In this document: positions 1-8,548 of the stretch, one piece after another
Layout of the letters: every line of letters begins with the position of its first letter
How positions within the stretch are numbered: position 1 is the stretch's first letter
Assembly: GCF_037076455.1 (NCBI RefSeq)
Contig: NZ_AP028679.1
Span: 139,501-203,500 of the forward strand
DNA length: 64,000 nucleotides
Origin: Desulfoferula mesophila
GTDB taxonomy: Bacteria; Desulfobacterota; Desulfarculia; Desulfarculales; Desulfarculaceae
Reading direction: 5' to 3'
The notes under the pieces: model-generated
What the model was told of the DNA's origin: nothing
Database searches by the model: none
What the model saw: the letters and a program-made list of their open reading frames with translations, nothing else
Made by a program: the position numbers and the translations under genes

Positions 1-805
1 GTTTCAGCGCGACAAGCAGGATGTGCTGGACAAGCTGCACATCACCGAAATCTACTATCCTCCAGACTTGGCCCGGCAGATAAAGAAGCTGCTCTACGAC
101 CAAGAGCACGGTGGCCGAGGCCGGGTGGACGAGGTGGAGGTGGAGGCCATCAACGCCGAGGGCCGCAAAATGCCCATCCGCCTGTCGGCCGCCCTGCTCA
201 CGGAAGGGGGCCGGGAGGTGGGCAGCGTGGGCTTTTTCCACGATATGAGCACCCGCAAGGCCCTGGAGCAGGAGCTCTTGCTGCGCTCCATCACCGACAG
301 CCTCACCGGCTTGGCCAACCGACGCCACTTCCAGGAGGTGTTGCACGTCGAGGCGCGGCGCGCTCAACGCTACCGGCGGCCCCTATCCCTGGCCATCCTG
401 GACATGGATGGCTTCAAGCGCATTAACGACACCTATGGCCACCAGCAGGGGGATGAACTACTCAAGCTCTTGGGCCAAAGCCTGCGCCAAAACCTGCGCC
501 AGGTGGACCGGGCGTTCCGCCTGGGCGGGGACGAATTCGCCCTGTTGCTGGCGGAGACCACCCGGGAGCAGGGCATGGTGGCCGTGGATCGCTTCCGGCA
601 ACACTTCAAGCAAGTCTGCCACCCGGCCATGGACCACCTGGAGGGAACACCGATCCCGGTGACTCTCAGCCTGGGCCTGGCCCAGCTGGAGGCGGGCGAA
701 GCGCCGGAAAAGCTGATCAAGCGGGCCGACATGGCCATGTACGAGGCCAAAAAACAAGGCGGAGACCGGGTGATACAGGCCCCGCCAACGGCCGAGGAAG
801 ATTAG
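1..805 (+). CDS. PAS-GGDEF diguanylate cyclase (5' end outside window)
   Basis: The reading frame is open from the window edge (codons begin at base 2), so the start is missing. The visible part begins inside a PAS-type sensor domain (through the FFHDMSTRK segment) and continues into a full GGDEF domain. The intact RLGGDEF signature lies near residue 168 counted from base 23. An R-Q-V-D sequence five residues upstream fits the product-inhibition I-site. By family, it makes cyclic di-GMP from two GTP in the cytoplasm in response to the upstream sensor. The signature and I-site imply an active, feedback-inhibited cyclase; the input signal cannot be read here. Confidence 0.93.
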   Translation, partial: FQRDKQDVLDKLHITEIYYPPDLARQIKKLLYDQEHGGRGRVDEVEVEAINAEGRKMPIRLSAALLTEGGREVGSVGFFHDMSTRKALEQELLLRSITDSLTGLANRRHFQEVLHVEARRAQRYRRPLSLAILDMDGFKRINDTYGHQQGDELLKLLGQSLRQNLRQVDRAFRLGGDEFALLLAETTREQGMVAVDRFRQHFKQVCHPAMDHLEGTPIPVTLSLGLAQLEAGEAPEKLIKRADMAMYEAKKQGGDRVIQAPPTAEED

Positions 806-835
806 GCGCCGCCCGGGCCCGCCGCTCTCACCCGT

Positions 836-3229
836 CTACCGGCCCAGGCTCCAGCCCCGGAACATGCCGCCGATATCGCGCTCCACCACCGCATCCACGC
901 ACTGATCCAGGGCTGGCGACATCCGGCAGCCCAGCTGCTTCCAGCGCCCTGCCATGGGATTGAACGCCGCGTTCAGGCTGTCCAAGGTGGCCCCGCCTCG
1001 GCGGCAGGCATTTAGCGCGATGTCGTTCATGCGCTGGCACTCCTGCTGGGGGGTCAGCCGCCGGGCCGGCTGGGGCGGCGGGGCCGGTTGCTGCCGGGGG
1101 GCCGGGGCCGGGCGGGTGGCCTGGGCGTAGATGCGCTCCCCGGCCTGGCGCCAGTAGCAGTTGTTTTGCCGGGCATAGGCCAGGGCCTTGCCCGCCTCCT
1201 GGGTTTGCTTGGCGGCGATGTTGCGGTCAAAGATCAGGCCCGCCCTGAGGCACAGGGCCTTGGAGCGCCCTTGGGCGTACCAGCCGCAGCCCTTGGCCTG
1301 GGTCAGGATGTTCTTGAGCCCGCTCAGGTCCTTGCTTTGTTGGGCCATGGCAAATGCGGCGTCGTAGTCTTGGACCAGGTCCTGGCAGCGCAGGAAACCT
1401 TGGGCCTTGGTCTGCCAGTCGCAGCCCTGGGCCTGGTTGGCCGCCTGAACGGCGGCCCGGCGGTCCTTGGTTTCCAAGGCCCGGTTATAGGCCTGGGCCA
1501 GGCGGGCGCAGCGCACCCAGGTCTGGGCCTTGGCCTGCCAGGCGCAACCCTGGGCCTCGTTGGCCACCTGACCGGCGGTGTTCAGGTCATGCTTTTCCAC
1601 GGCCTGATTGAAGATGCGGCCCAGCCGGTCGCAGCGCTCCGCCGGGGCGGCCTGGGCCTGGCTTGGCCGGGGTTGGTCGTACACGCTCAGGCCCACGATG
1701 TGCCCCTGTTGGGCCGCCGCGCCGGGGGCGGGGTTCTGCCCGGCCACCTGCCCGGCCTGCTGGGGACGGGGGGCCGGTCCGGCGGAGGAAATCTTATACT
1801 TGAGCCCCGCCCGGCCCAGGGCCTGGGCCGCCTGCTGGGCGCTCAAGCCCACCAGCCGGGGCACCGCGCGCTGGCCCGCCAACTGGGCCTGGTTGGGGCA
1901 CTTGTGCCGTCGCAGGGAGGCCAGGGTGCTGGCGGACTGCTCCCGGTTGCCCTCGTTCTGGAAACGCTGATACCCCTCCCACAGCCGGCGGCACACGGAC
2001 AGGGGCACGCAGTCGCTATGGTCGCTGTTCCACACCCAGCCCTTGGCCGCGTTGCAGGCGCAGGTGGCCCGGCCCTGGGCCGGGTCCCATTGGGCAAAGG
2101 CGTGCTCCGGGCAGCGCTGGGCCAACAAGGCCTTTTGCTTGGCCTCGGCCCGCGCATAGCAGGCCTGGGCTTTTTGCGCGGCGGCCTGGGCTGCGTCCCG
2201 CGCCTGGCGCGCCGCGCCGTGGGCCTGGGCCACCTGGGCGTATAGCTGGGGCGCGTCCCGGCACTTTTGCCAGGTGCCCAGCAGCTTGAACAACTTTTTC
2301 TGGCGCTCGTCGACCTCCCGCAGCCGCTGGTGCTCCTTGGGTGCGTCGGCTGGCAGCAAATGCTTGTCCGCCTGGAACAGCAGGCGCTCTTTTTGTAGGC
2401 GGGTGAAGACCGGGGCCAGGATGGCCACACTTTGGCGGGCGAAATCGAGCTGCACTGGGTCCAGGTTGGCGGGCAGGGGAATGCCCTGGCGGGCGCTGTT
2501 GTAGATATCAAATACCAGGCGCTGACCGGCGCCCACCCGTCGGGCGGTTTCCTGGAGCACCTGGTGCAGTTTGACGAACAGTTTATCCATCTTCTCGCGC
2601 TGGGCCTGGAAATAGTAGTAGGCCGAGCCGTGGGTGGCAAAAAACTTGTTGTCGATCTTGGTGGCCCTTTGGCTAAGTTCATAGGCCCGTTGGCCCTGGT
2701 CGGCCAGGGCCTTCAGCTGGGGCCACTGGCCCCGCAGCCAGTTGTGGGCCTGCTTGGTCCGAAAAGTGGCTGAGTTCAGCTCCTGCTGCAGGGGGGCCGC
2801 CTCATCCAGGGCCTTTTGCAGCTTGATCTGGGCGGCGGTGACCCCGGCCTTTTCCCCGGCGGCGCAGGCCGCCCGGCCCTGCTCTTGGGCCGAGGCGTAC
2901 AGGGCCCGCAGCAGCGCGGCCTTGGCCTCCGCCTGCTTGGCCCAGTAACGCAGGTTCTTGGCGTGCTCCAAGGCCTGCTGGAACAACTTGGCCTGGGCCA
3001 GGACCGGCGGGGTGAGGCGGGAGGCCTCCTGGCGGTCGGCCCGTATGCGCTCCAGGGCCCCCTTGTGCTCGGCCCAATCCCGGCCGCCGGCCAGGGCCAT
3101 CATCTGGTCGGTGATTTGGCGCACGCGATCCTCGGCCGCGGCTAGGGCCTCTGGCGCCAGCGCGGGGGCGATGTTGAGCAAAAGGCAAAGGCAGAACAGG
3201 GCCGGGTAACAAGGTATGCGAAGCGTCAT
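836..3229 (-). CDS. Exported PASTA-domain protein with Cys-containing repeats
   Basis: The start chosen at 3229 gives a clear signal peptide (MTLRIPCYPALFCLCLLLNI) with AGGGAG-like bases upstream; a start at 3301 would only add a non-conserved leader. About 797 aa. Long Ala/Gln/Lys-rich helical N-terminal half (coiled-coil-like), a Cys-rich patch, then a PASTA-like domain at about residues 453-518 (VPRLVGLSAQQAAQALGRAG). This is followed by about four repeats of roughly 45-50 aa, each carrying paired Cys and a QGCxW-type core, and a Cys-containing tail. PASTA domains usually bind peptidoglycan or beta-lactam-like ligands, so an envelope role is inferred. The repeats resemble no family I can name. 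It is convergent with the GGDEF gene. Confidence 0.75.
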   Translation of the reverse strand: MTLRIPCYPALFCLCLLLNIAPALAPEALAAAEDRVRQITDQMMALAGGRDWAEHKGALERIRADRQEASRLTPPVLAQAKLFQQALEHAKNLRYWAKQAEAKAALLRALYASAQEQGRAACAAGEKAGVTAAQIKLQKALDEAAPLQQELNSATFRTKQAHNWLRGQWPQLKALADQGQRAYELSQRATKIDNKFFATHGSAYYYFQAQREKMDKLFVKLHQVLQETARRVGAGQRLVFDIYNSARQGIPLPANLDPVQLDFARQSVAILAPVFTRLQKERLLFQADKHLLPADAPKEHQRLREVDERQKKLFKLLGTWQKCRDAPQLYAQVAQAHGAARQARDAAQAAAQKAQACYARAEAKQKALLAQRCPEHAFAQWDPAQGRATCACNAAKGWVWNSDHSDCVPLSVCRRLWEGYQRFQNEGNREQSASTLASLRRHKCPNQAQLAGQRAVPRLVGLSAQQAAQALGRAGLKYKISSAGPAPRPQQAGQVAGQNPAPGAAAQQGHIVGLSVYDQPRPSQAQAAPAERCDRLGRIFNQAVEKHDLNTAGQVANEAQGCAWQAKAQTWVRCARLAQAYNRALETKDRRAAVQAANQAQGCDWQTKAQGFLRCQDLVQDYDAAFAMAQQSKDLSGLKNILTQAKGCGWYAQGRSKALCLRAGLIFDRNIAAKQTQEAGKALAYARQNNCYWRQAGERIYAQATRPAPAPRQQPAPPPQPARRLTPQQECQRMNDIALNACRRGGATLDSLNAAFNPMAGRWKQLGCRMSPALDQCVDAVVERDIGGMFRGWSLGR

Positions 3230-3406
3230 GACCAGAAGCAACTCCCTTCGGCAGGGGAATGGAGGAGCTCCATTGTGCCCGCGACCAGGGGTCTTGGGCA
3301 AGGCCGGAAGCCGAAATACGAATAATTACGCTGTATATCGCGCCCTGGATGGCTTAGTCTGGAATGGAATCCGCCATATGAATTGGGAAGAATTGGGGGT
3401 TAGGTC

Positions 3407-4951
3407 ATGCGTCGCCGTTCGCGCCTGGTTGCCGCCGCCCTGTCCTGGCTGCTCTTGCTCTGTCTGCTTGGCCTGCCCCCCGCCGGGGCGGCGCCCGCAT
3501 CGCAAGCCGATCTGCAAAAGTTCCTGAGCCGCTTCGAGGCCTATGCCGAGAAAAACCGCCGGGCCTTCGGGGTGCCGGGCCTGTCCATGGCCGTGGTGGC
3601 CGGCGACAAGCTGGTGCTGCTCAAGGGCCTGGGCGTCACCGCCCTGGGCGGGGGCCGACCGGTGGACGGCGACACCATCTTTCAGATCGGCTCCACCTCC
3701 AAGGCCTTCACCGCGGCCATGGTGGCCATCGCCGCCGACGAGAAGAAGCTGGCCTGGGACGACCGGGTGATCGAGCACCTGCCCGGCTTCTTGATGCAAG
3801 ACCCCTGGGTGACCCGCGAGTTTCTGGTCAAGGACCTCATGGCCCAGCACACCGGCCTGGCCCCTCACGCCGGGGAGTTGCAGGCCCTGTTCGGCTTCGG
3901 CCCGGCCCACATGGTCGCCTCCCTGGCCCACCTCAGCCCGGTGACCAGCTTCCGCTCGGCCTTCGCCTACCAGAACATTCCCTTCCTGGCGGCGGCCCGG
4001 ATGGTCAGCCGCCTCAGCGGCCTGGACTACGCCCAATTCCTGGAGCGCAAGATTTGGCAGCCCCTGGGCATGAGCCGCACCAGCCTGCCCCGCTCCGGGC
4101 TGGCCCAGGGCGACAACGTCACCCGCCTGCACCGGCGCGAGAAGGGCAAGACGGTGCTGTTGCCCCGCGACTGGCCCTACCAGGATTGGATCTACCTCTT
4201 CGGCCCGGCCGGGGGCATAAACTCCACCGCCCGGGACATGGCCCAGTGGCTGCGCCTTAACATCAACCGGGGCGAGGTGGAGGGCAAGCGCCTGATCAGC
4301 GCGGCCAACGTGGAGTTCATGCACACCCCGGCCACCCCGGTGAAGGTGGATTTAGCCGATGGCGCTCTGGCCCAATACTGCCAGGCCTGGGTCTACGAGC
4401 GCCACGGCGCCTCGCCCACCATGGTCTGGCACAACGGCGACACCTCGGTCAACCACGCCATGATCGCCGTTTTGCCCGAGGCCAAGGCGGGCCTGGTGAT
4501 GCTCAGCAACCTGGGCGGGGTGGACATGCTGGACAACCTGGCCCGCTATTTCCGCGACCTGTGGGGCGGCCTGGAGCCCCCGGACTATTGCGCCGAGTAC
4601 CTGGCTAAGCTCAAGGAGGCCGACGGCAAGAGCGAGCTGCCCCCCCGGCCGAAAAGCCCCTTGCCCCCTCAACCCCTGGAGCGCTACGTGGGCCGTTATG
4701 CCAACCCGGTGTATGAGACGGCGAACGTGGCCCTCAAGGGCGCGGGCCTGGAGATGACCCTGGGCCCCCGCCGGGTGCGCATGGAGCTGGTCCCCTGGGA
4801 CCGGGATCGTTTCCTGGCCCGGGATCCGGCCGATCCCGAAATGCTCAACTTCCTGGTGTCCTTTGAAATCGGCGGAAAGGGCCTGGTGGAGCGCTTCCGG
4901 GCGTCGGGCCTGGAAAACGAAGGGGGCGGCCTCTTCCGCCGCCTGCCCTGA
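3407..4951 (+). CDS. Exported serine hydrolase, class C beta-lactamase / DD-peptidase fold
   Basis: 514 aa with an N-terminal hydrophobic signal segment (residues 7-29, ending PAGAAPA). Catalytic motifs of the class C beta-lactamase/AmpH family are visible: S96-x-x-K99 (STSK), Y188-x-N190 (YQN) and H342-N-G344 as the third box. The C-terminal hundred residues (ERYVGRYANPVYET onward) match the DUF3471-type lipocalin-like domain often appended to these hydrolases. By family it acts in the periplasm as a penicillin-binding-protein-like peptidase or esterase. The substrate is unknown and beta-lactamase activity is not implied. Confidence 0.88.
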   Translation: MRRRSRLVAAALSWLLLLCLLGLPPAGAAPASQADLQKFLSRFEAYAEKNRRAFGVPGLSMAVVAGDKLVLLKGLGVTALGGGRPVDGDTIFQIGSTSKAFTAAMVAIAADEKKLAWDDRVIEHLPGFLMQDPWVTREFLVKDLMAQHTGLAPHAGELQALFGFGPAHMVASLAHLSPVTSFRSAFAYQNIPFLAAARMVSRLSGLDYAQFLERKIWQPLGMSRTSLPRSGLAQGDNVTRLHRREKGKTVLLPRDWPYQDWIYLFGPAGGINSTARDMAQWLRLNINRGEVEGKRLISAANVEFMHTPATPVKVDLADGALAQYCQAWVYERHGASPTMVWHNGDTSVNHAMIAVLPEAKAGLVMLSNLGGVDMLDNLARYFRDLWGGLEPPDYCAEYLAKLKEADGKSELPPRPKSPLPPQPLERYVGRYANPVYETANVALKGAGLEMTLGPRRVRMELVPWDRDRFLARDPADPEMLNFLVSFEIGGKGLVERFRASGLENEGGGLFRRLP

Positions 4952-4981
4952 AAGACTCCCTCCCGGTTCGGGCTAGGCTCC

Positions 4982-5010
4982 TTGGAGGCCGGCGGCGGGG
5001 CTGATATGCT
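4982..5010 (+). promoter_or_regulatory. Candidate sigma-70 promoter for yjbQ
   Basis: TTGGAG at 4982-4987, 17-bp spacer, TATGCT at 5005-5010, then 30 bp to the yjbQ ATG. Matches 4 of 6 and 4 of 6 consensus bases; predicted by eye only. Confidence 0.4.
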
Positions 5011-5040
5011 GTAGCCGGAACCAACGGCGAGGAGCGAGGC

Positions 5041-5430
5041 ATGACCGGCATCGAAGTGCAAACCAGCGCCCACACTCAGGGCGTGGACATCACCCGCCAG
5101 GTGGCCGGGGTGGTTCAGGCCGCCGGGGTGCGGGAGGGCTGGTGCGAGGTGTTCGTGCCCCACACCACCGCGGCGGTGGCGGTGAACGAGGCGGCGGACC
5201 CGGACGTGATCGCCGACATCATCGACGCCTTGGACAAGCTGGTGCCCTGGCAGGGCGGATACCGCCACGCCGAGGGCAACTCGGCGGCCCACGTGAAAAG
5301 CGTGCTGGTGGGCTCCACGGTGCGCCTGCCGGTCCAGGGCGGCCGCCTGGCCCTGGGCACCTGGCAGGGCATCTTCTTCATGGAGTTCGACGGCCCGCGC
5401 CGCCGCAAGGCCTGGGTGGACGTGCGATGA
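5041..5430 (+). CDS. yjbQ: YjbQ/UPF0047 family protein
   Basis: 129 aa, the usual length of this compact family. Contains the signature HTTAAVAVNEAADPDV, the conserved HVK segment and a C-terminal GTWQGIFFMEFDGPRRRK. Some members complement thiamine-phosphate synthase mutants as a weak secondary activity, but the real function of the family is unsettled. The start has GAGGAGCGAGGC directly upstream. Its stop overlaps the next gene by ATGA, implying translational coupling with the small membrane protein. A second paralogue lies at 36280-36699. Confidence 0.88.
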   Translation: MTGIEVQTSAHTQGVDITRQVAGVVQAAGVREGWCEVFVPHTTAAVAVNEAADPDVIADIIDALDKLVPWQGGYRHAEGNSAAHVKSVLVGSTVRLPVQGGRLALGTWQGIFFMEFDGPRRRKAWVDVR

Positions 5431-5705
5431 ACCAAGCGACCCCGCCGCCGCCGCAGGGCCCGGAGCCGGAGCCCGAGTGGATCGACCCGGAGCTGGAGGA
5501 GAAGAAGGCCAACGAGGCCTGGCTGCAAAAGCACTGGAAGATCGTCACCCCGCTGCTCATCGCCCTGCTCTTGGCGGTGTTCATCCTGCCCCTGGTTTTC
5601 CTGTCCTTTCTAGAGGCCCTGGTCATCCAGATCGCCGGGGCGGGTGTGCTCTACATGCTGGGGCGCAAGTACACCACCGCCTTTGACAAACGGCGCATTT
5701 TTTAG
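5427..5705 (+). CDS. Small two-TM membrane protein
   Basis: 92 aa starting at the ATG of an ATGA overlap with yjbQ. Acidic, Pro-rich N-terminus (residues 1-30), then two closely spaced hydrophobic segments (about residues 41-62 and 64-80, IVTPLLIALLLAVFILPLVF and the next), and a basic tail ending FDKRRIF. No family recognised. The coupling suggests co-expression with yjbQ and perhaps the following regulator 15 bp downstream. Confidence 0.7.
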   Translation: MNQATPPPPQGPEPEPEWIDPELEEKKANEAWLQKHWKIVTPLLIALLLAVFILPLVFLSFLEALVIQIAGAGVLYMLGRKYTTAFDKRRIF

Positions 5706-5720
5706 CCTGGGAGATGCTCC

Positions 5721-6713
5721 GTGACCATTCCCCCCGACCCCAACTCCCCTGATCGCGGGCTGTCGCCCCAGGGGCAATATCAGCTGCTTTTGGCCCAGGC
5801 CCAACAGCAGGCCACGCCCGACGGCATCCTGGTGGTGGATCAGAACAACCGGGTCAAATCCTGGAACCAGCGCCTGTTGGAGCTGTGGGGCCTGGACCCC
5901 AAGGTCATGCTGGGGGCGGACACCCAAAGCCTGCTCAAGTTGACCACCCCCCTGCTGGCCGAGCCCGAGGAGTTCGTCCGCCGTCTGACCCATCTATACC
6001 GCCACCTGGAAGAGCCAGAAGACGCCTGGGAGTTCTCCCTGCTGGACGGCCGGATCATGGTGCGCTATTCCCGGGGCCTGCTGAGCGCCGACGGCCGTTA
6101 TTGGGGCCGGGTATGGTTTTACCGCGACATCACCCGCCGGGTGAAAATGGAACGGGAGCTCCGGCAACACCGCGACCACCTGGCCGAGGAGGTGGCCCGG
6201 GCCACCAAAGGGCTGCAAGAGGAGATCGCCCGCCGCCGGATGACCGAGCGGCAGCTCCGGGAAAAGGAAAAGAGCCTCAAGGCCCAGGCCCGCCACCTGG
6301 AGGAGACCAACATCGCCCTCAAGGTGCTGTTGAACCAGAGCGCCGCCGACCGGCGGAGCCTGACCAGCGGCTTCCGGGTGAACCTGGAGACGGTGGTGCT
6401 GCCCTACCTCAAGGAGCTGCTCTCCCTGGGGCTGAGCCGGGAGCAGGAGGCCCTGGCCCGAGTGATCCAGGACAATCTGGAGGCCCTGGTCAGCCCCTTT
6501 GTCGCCAAGCTCATGGAGGCCCATCCGGAGCTGACCACCCGGGAGGTGCAGGTGGCCGATCTGGTGCGCGCGGGCAAATCCAACAAGGAAATCGCGCCGC
6601 TGTTGGGCATCAGCGCCAGGGCGGTGGAGTTCCACCGCGAAAATATCCGCCGCAAGCTGGGCATCGCCGGACAAAGGGCCAATTTGCGGGCCCGCTTACT
6701 TTCACTTAAGTAA
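5721..6713 (+). CDS. PAS-domain transcriptional regulator with C-terminal LuxR HTH
   Basis: 330 aa, GTG start with GGGAG 8 bp upstream. An N-terminal PAS domain (residues about 20-145; GILVVDQNNRVKSWNQRLLELW, WFYRDITRR) is followed by a coiled coil (about 145-205). The C-terminus carries a GerE/LuxR-type helix-turn-helix (LTTREVQVADLVRAGKSNKE, about residues 272-325). It probably dimerises through the coiled coil and binds DNA in response to a small ligand or redox cue sensed by PAS. No receiver or kinase domain is present. Likely the last gene of the yjbQ operon. Confidence 0.85.
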   Translation: MTIPPDPNSPDRGLSPQGQYQLLLAQAQQQATPDGILVVDQNNRVKSWNQRLLELWGLDPKVMLGADTQSLLKLTTPLLAEPEEFVRRLTHLYRHLEEPEDAWEFSLLDGRIMVRYSRGLLSADGRYWGRVWFYRDITRRVKMERELRQHRDHLAEEVARATKGLQEEIARRRMTERQLREKEKSLKAQARHLEETNIALKVLLNQSAADRRSLTSGFRVNLETVVLPYLKELLSLGLSREQEALARVIQDNLEALVSPFVAKLMEAHPELTTREVQVADLVRAGKSNKEIAPLLGISARAVEFHRENIRRKLGIAGQRANLRARLLSLK

Positions 6714-6950
6714 CTATCTGCAAATAAAGTAAATTCAAGTAGGCGCTCCAAGACGGCCTTCCCGGCCGAAAACTTTAATACCAGTTAAATGCCAGTTAAA
6801 ACCTGGCAAAATAATGTGCGGAGATATTGTACCGGTTCGTTACAATTAAGATTGCAAACAACTATTAATAACGGCCGGGCGGTTCGATGGCGGCGATGTG
6901 CGCCCCAGGGGACCGGTCGAGGCCGGAAAACGTTTTGAGGAGCAATTATC

Positions 6951-7265
6951 GTGAAATACAAGAGCCTTGCCATAACCGCCGGCGTGGCGGCCGCCTTGAC
7001 CATGGGACTGTACCTGGGCGCCGGAGCCCAAGGGGCCAACTGCACCATCGGTGGCGAAACCGGGCCCGGCGTGCCGGTGTTGCTGGCCGCCCAGAGCGAT
7101 GCCAAGACCAAGCCGGCCCAACCGGCAGCGGAGCAGCCCAAAGACGCCAAACCGGCTCCCGCCGCGGCCCAGGCCCCGGACAAGGACAAAAAGGACGCAA
7201 AACCGGCCCAGCCCGCGGGCGCGGCACCCATCGTGCCCATCATCGCCCCCGATGAAGGCTGCTAG
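6951..7265 (+). CDS. Small exported Ala/Pro/Lys-rich protein
   Basis: 104 aa, GTG start preceded by GAGGAG. N-terminal signal peptide (MKYKSLAITAGVAAALTMGL), one Cys shortly after it (AQGANC), then a low-complexity A/P/K/D-rich stretch (residues 50-90) and a terminal Cys. No family recognised. It precedes another signal-peptide protein by 96 bp and may be co-transcribed. The 237-bp AT-rich leader upstream contains two ccagttaaa repeats at 6781 and 6792, an 11-bp period that could be a regulator site. Confidence 0.65.
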   Translation: MKYKSLAITAGVAAALTMGLYLGAGAQGANCTIGGETGPGVPVLLAAQSDAKTKPAQPAAEQPKDAKPAPAAAQAPDKDKKDAKPAQPAGAAPIVPIIAPDEGC

Positions 7266-7361
7266 CCAACACTTAGTTTCATTTGGTTTACAGGCGAGAG
7301 GGATTTTTTCCCCTTTGGCGGGGGAAAGGTATCAGCCAGGTAAGTCATATGGAGGCAACAA

Positions 7362-8516
7362 TTGTTTAAGAAAACACTAGCAGGTCTGAGCATGCTGGCC
7401 GTTATGGCGGCCGGTGGCTTGGGCGTGCAAGCCGCGGGAGCGGCCGCCGCGCAACCGGAGAGCGCCCTCATGGCCCCTCCGGCCAAGAACTGCGCGGTGG
7501 TGGCCGAGTTCCCGGGCTTACAAAACGTGACCACCCAGAGTTACATCCGAAAAATCACCCTCAACGAGGGCCTGGTGATCCGCAAGAGCCGCATAGAAAA
7601 CGGCAAGATCATCATCCCCCCCTCGGGCTTGTACTACACGACCCGTACCCCCAAGAGCGGCGTGCTGCAGGGAGACAAGGTTCTCATCCTGGGCAAGCTC
7701 TACGAGTTCGTGGATCAGGCCACCAAGTTGGACGTAATCACCAACGTGTGGGTGGATAAGAAAAAGGGCGTTCCCTTTGGCGACGGGACCAAACGCCTGG
7801 AGCTGAGCATCCTGGCCATGGGCGCCAACGGCTTCCCGGTGCCCAACGCCACCTTCAAGATCCTCAAGCAGTCGGGTAACTACTACGGCGTGGCCTTCCC
7901 CGTGGCCACCAGCAACCTGTTCACCGACATCACCAGCGGCAAGCTCAACAAGGGCACCGGGCGCAAGACCGGCACCTACCTGCCCACCGACAAGGGCCAG
8001 GACTTCGAGACCGAATACTACGCCAGCTCGGTGGCCGTCAGCGGCCAGACCTATCTGGTGGCCGACAAGGTGACCCCCAAGGGCGCCCAGGTCAAGGAGT
8101 TCGCCACCGGCGCCCTGCGCTACATGCTGCTGAGCCCCGATGCGCCCAAACAAGCCCTCATGGCTGCGGGCGACAAAATCGAATACGGCGGATTCACCCT
8201 GGAAATCACCAAGGTGGCCGCCAACTTCGCCGATGCGAAGCTGACCTGCAAAAAGAGCGGCAAGAGCTGGACCAAGCGTTTTGGCCCGCTGACCGCCGAG
8301 GTGCTCAAGTACATGCCCGTGGACGAGGAAAGGCGCGCCGCCTTCGTGCTGCGCGACCCCTCCGACCGGGTGCAGGCCCAGCTCAACATCTACAAGGCGG
8401 GTGGAGCCTTCCAAGACGGCAAGGTTCAGATCGCGTTGTACAAAGACCTGATCAAGCTGGGCAATCCCAGCCCCTGGACCCCGGACAAGCGCTTCCTTTA
8501 CCGTCCCGACACCTGA
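7362..8516 (+). CDS. Exported protein of unknown function; N-terminal part of a candidate selenoprotein
   Basis: 384 aa up to a UGA at 8514-8516. TTG start with GGAGG 6 bp upstream. Signal peptide (MFKKTLAGLSMLAVMAAGGL, cleavage near AQPESA), then a beta-rich, family-less sequence. The UGA is not followed by a frame change: the same frame continues for 105 more codons to 8834, and the next residues would be S-T-C, giving U385-S-T-C388. That is the spacing of selenocysteine redox motifs. Either UGA is read as Sec and the protein is 489 aa, or this is a nonsense mutation or sequence error. The stop-terminated 384-aa version is the conservative annotation. Confidence 0.7.
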   Translation: MFKKTLAGLSMLAVMAAGGLGVQAAGAAAAQPESALMAPPAKNCAVVAEFPGLQNVTTQSYIRKITLNEGLVIRKSRIENGKIIIPPSGLYYTTRTPKSGVLQGDKVLILGKLYEFVDQATKLDVITNVWVDKKKGVPFGDGTKRLELSILAMGANGFPVPNATFKILKQSGNYYGVAFPVATSNLFTDITSGKLNKGTGRKTGTYLPTDKGQDFETEYYASSVAVSGQTYLVADKVTPKGAQVKEFATGALRYMLLSPDAPKQALMAAGDKIEYGGFTLEITKVAANFADAKLTCKKSGKSWTKRFGPLTAEVLKYMPVDEERRAAFVLRDPSDRVQAQLNIYKAGGAFQDGKVQIALYKDLIKLGNPSPWTPDKRFLYRPDT

Positions 8517-8548
8517 AGCACCTGCTCCATGTTCATCGAGGGCATGCT
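8514..8548 (+). promoter_or_regulatory. In-frame UGA with possible SECIS-like hairpin
   Basis: The UGA at 8514-8516 is followed directly by bases that can pair as AGCA/TGCT (8517-8520 with 8545-8548) and TGCTC/GGGCA (8523-8527 with 8540-8544), with CC bulged. The 12-base loop contains GTT. Bacterial SECIS elements lie just downstream of UGA and present GU in an apical loop. The fit here is loose and was judged by hand. Confidence 0.35.

Noticed and set aside
1088-2245. Long plus-strand ORF (385 aa) opposite the PASTA protein gene
   Set aside because: Gly/Leu/Ala/Val-rich translation without motifs; a frame shadow of a GC-rich gene. The same applies to 10050-11546, 36088-37620, 42007-43986, 48410-49672 and 51454-52656.
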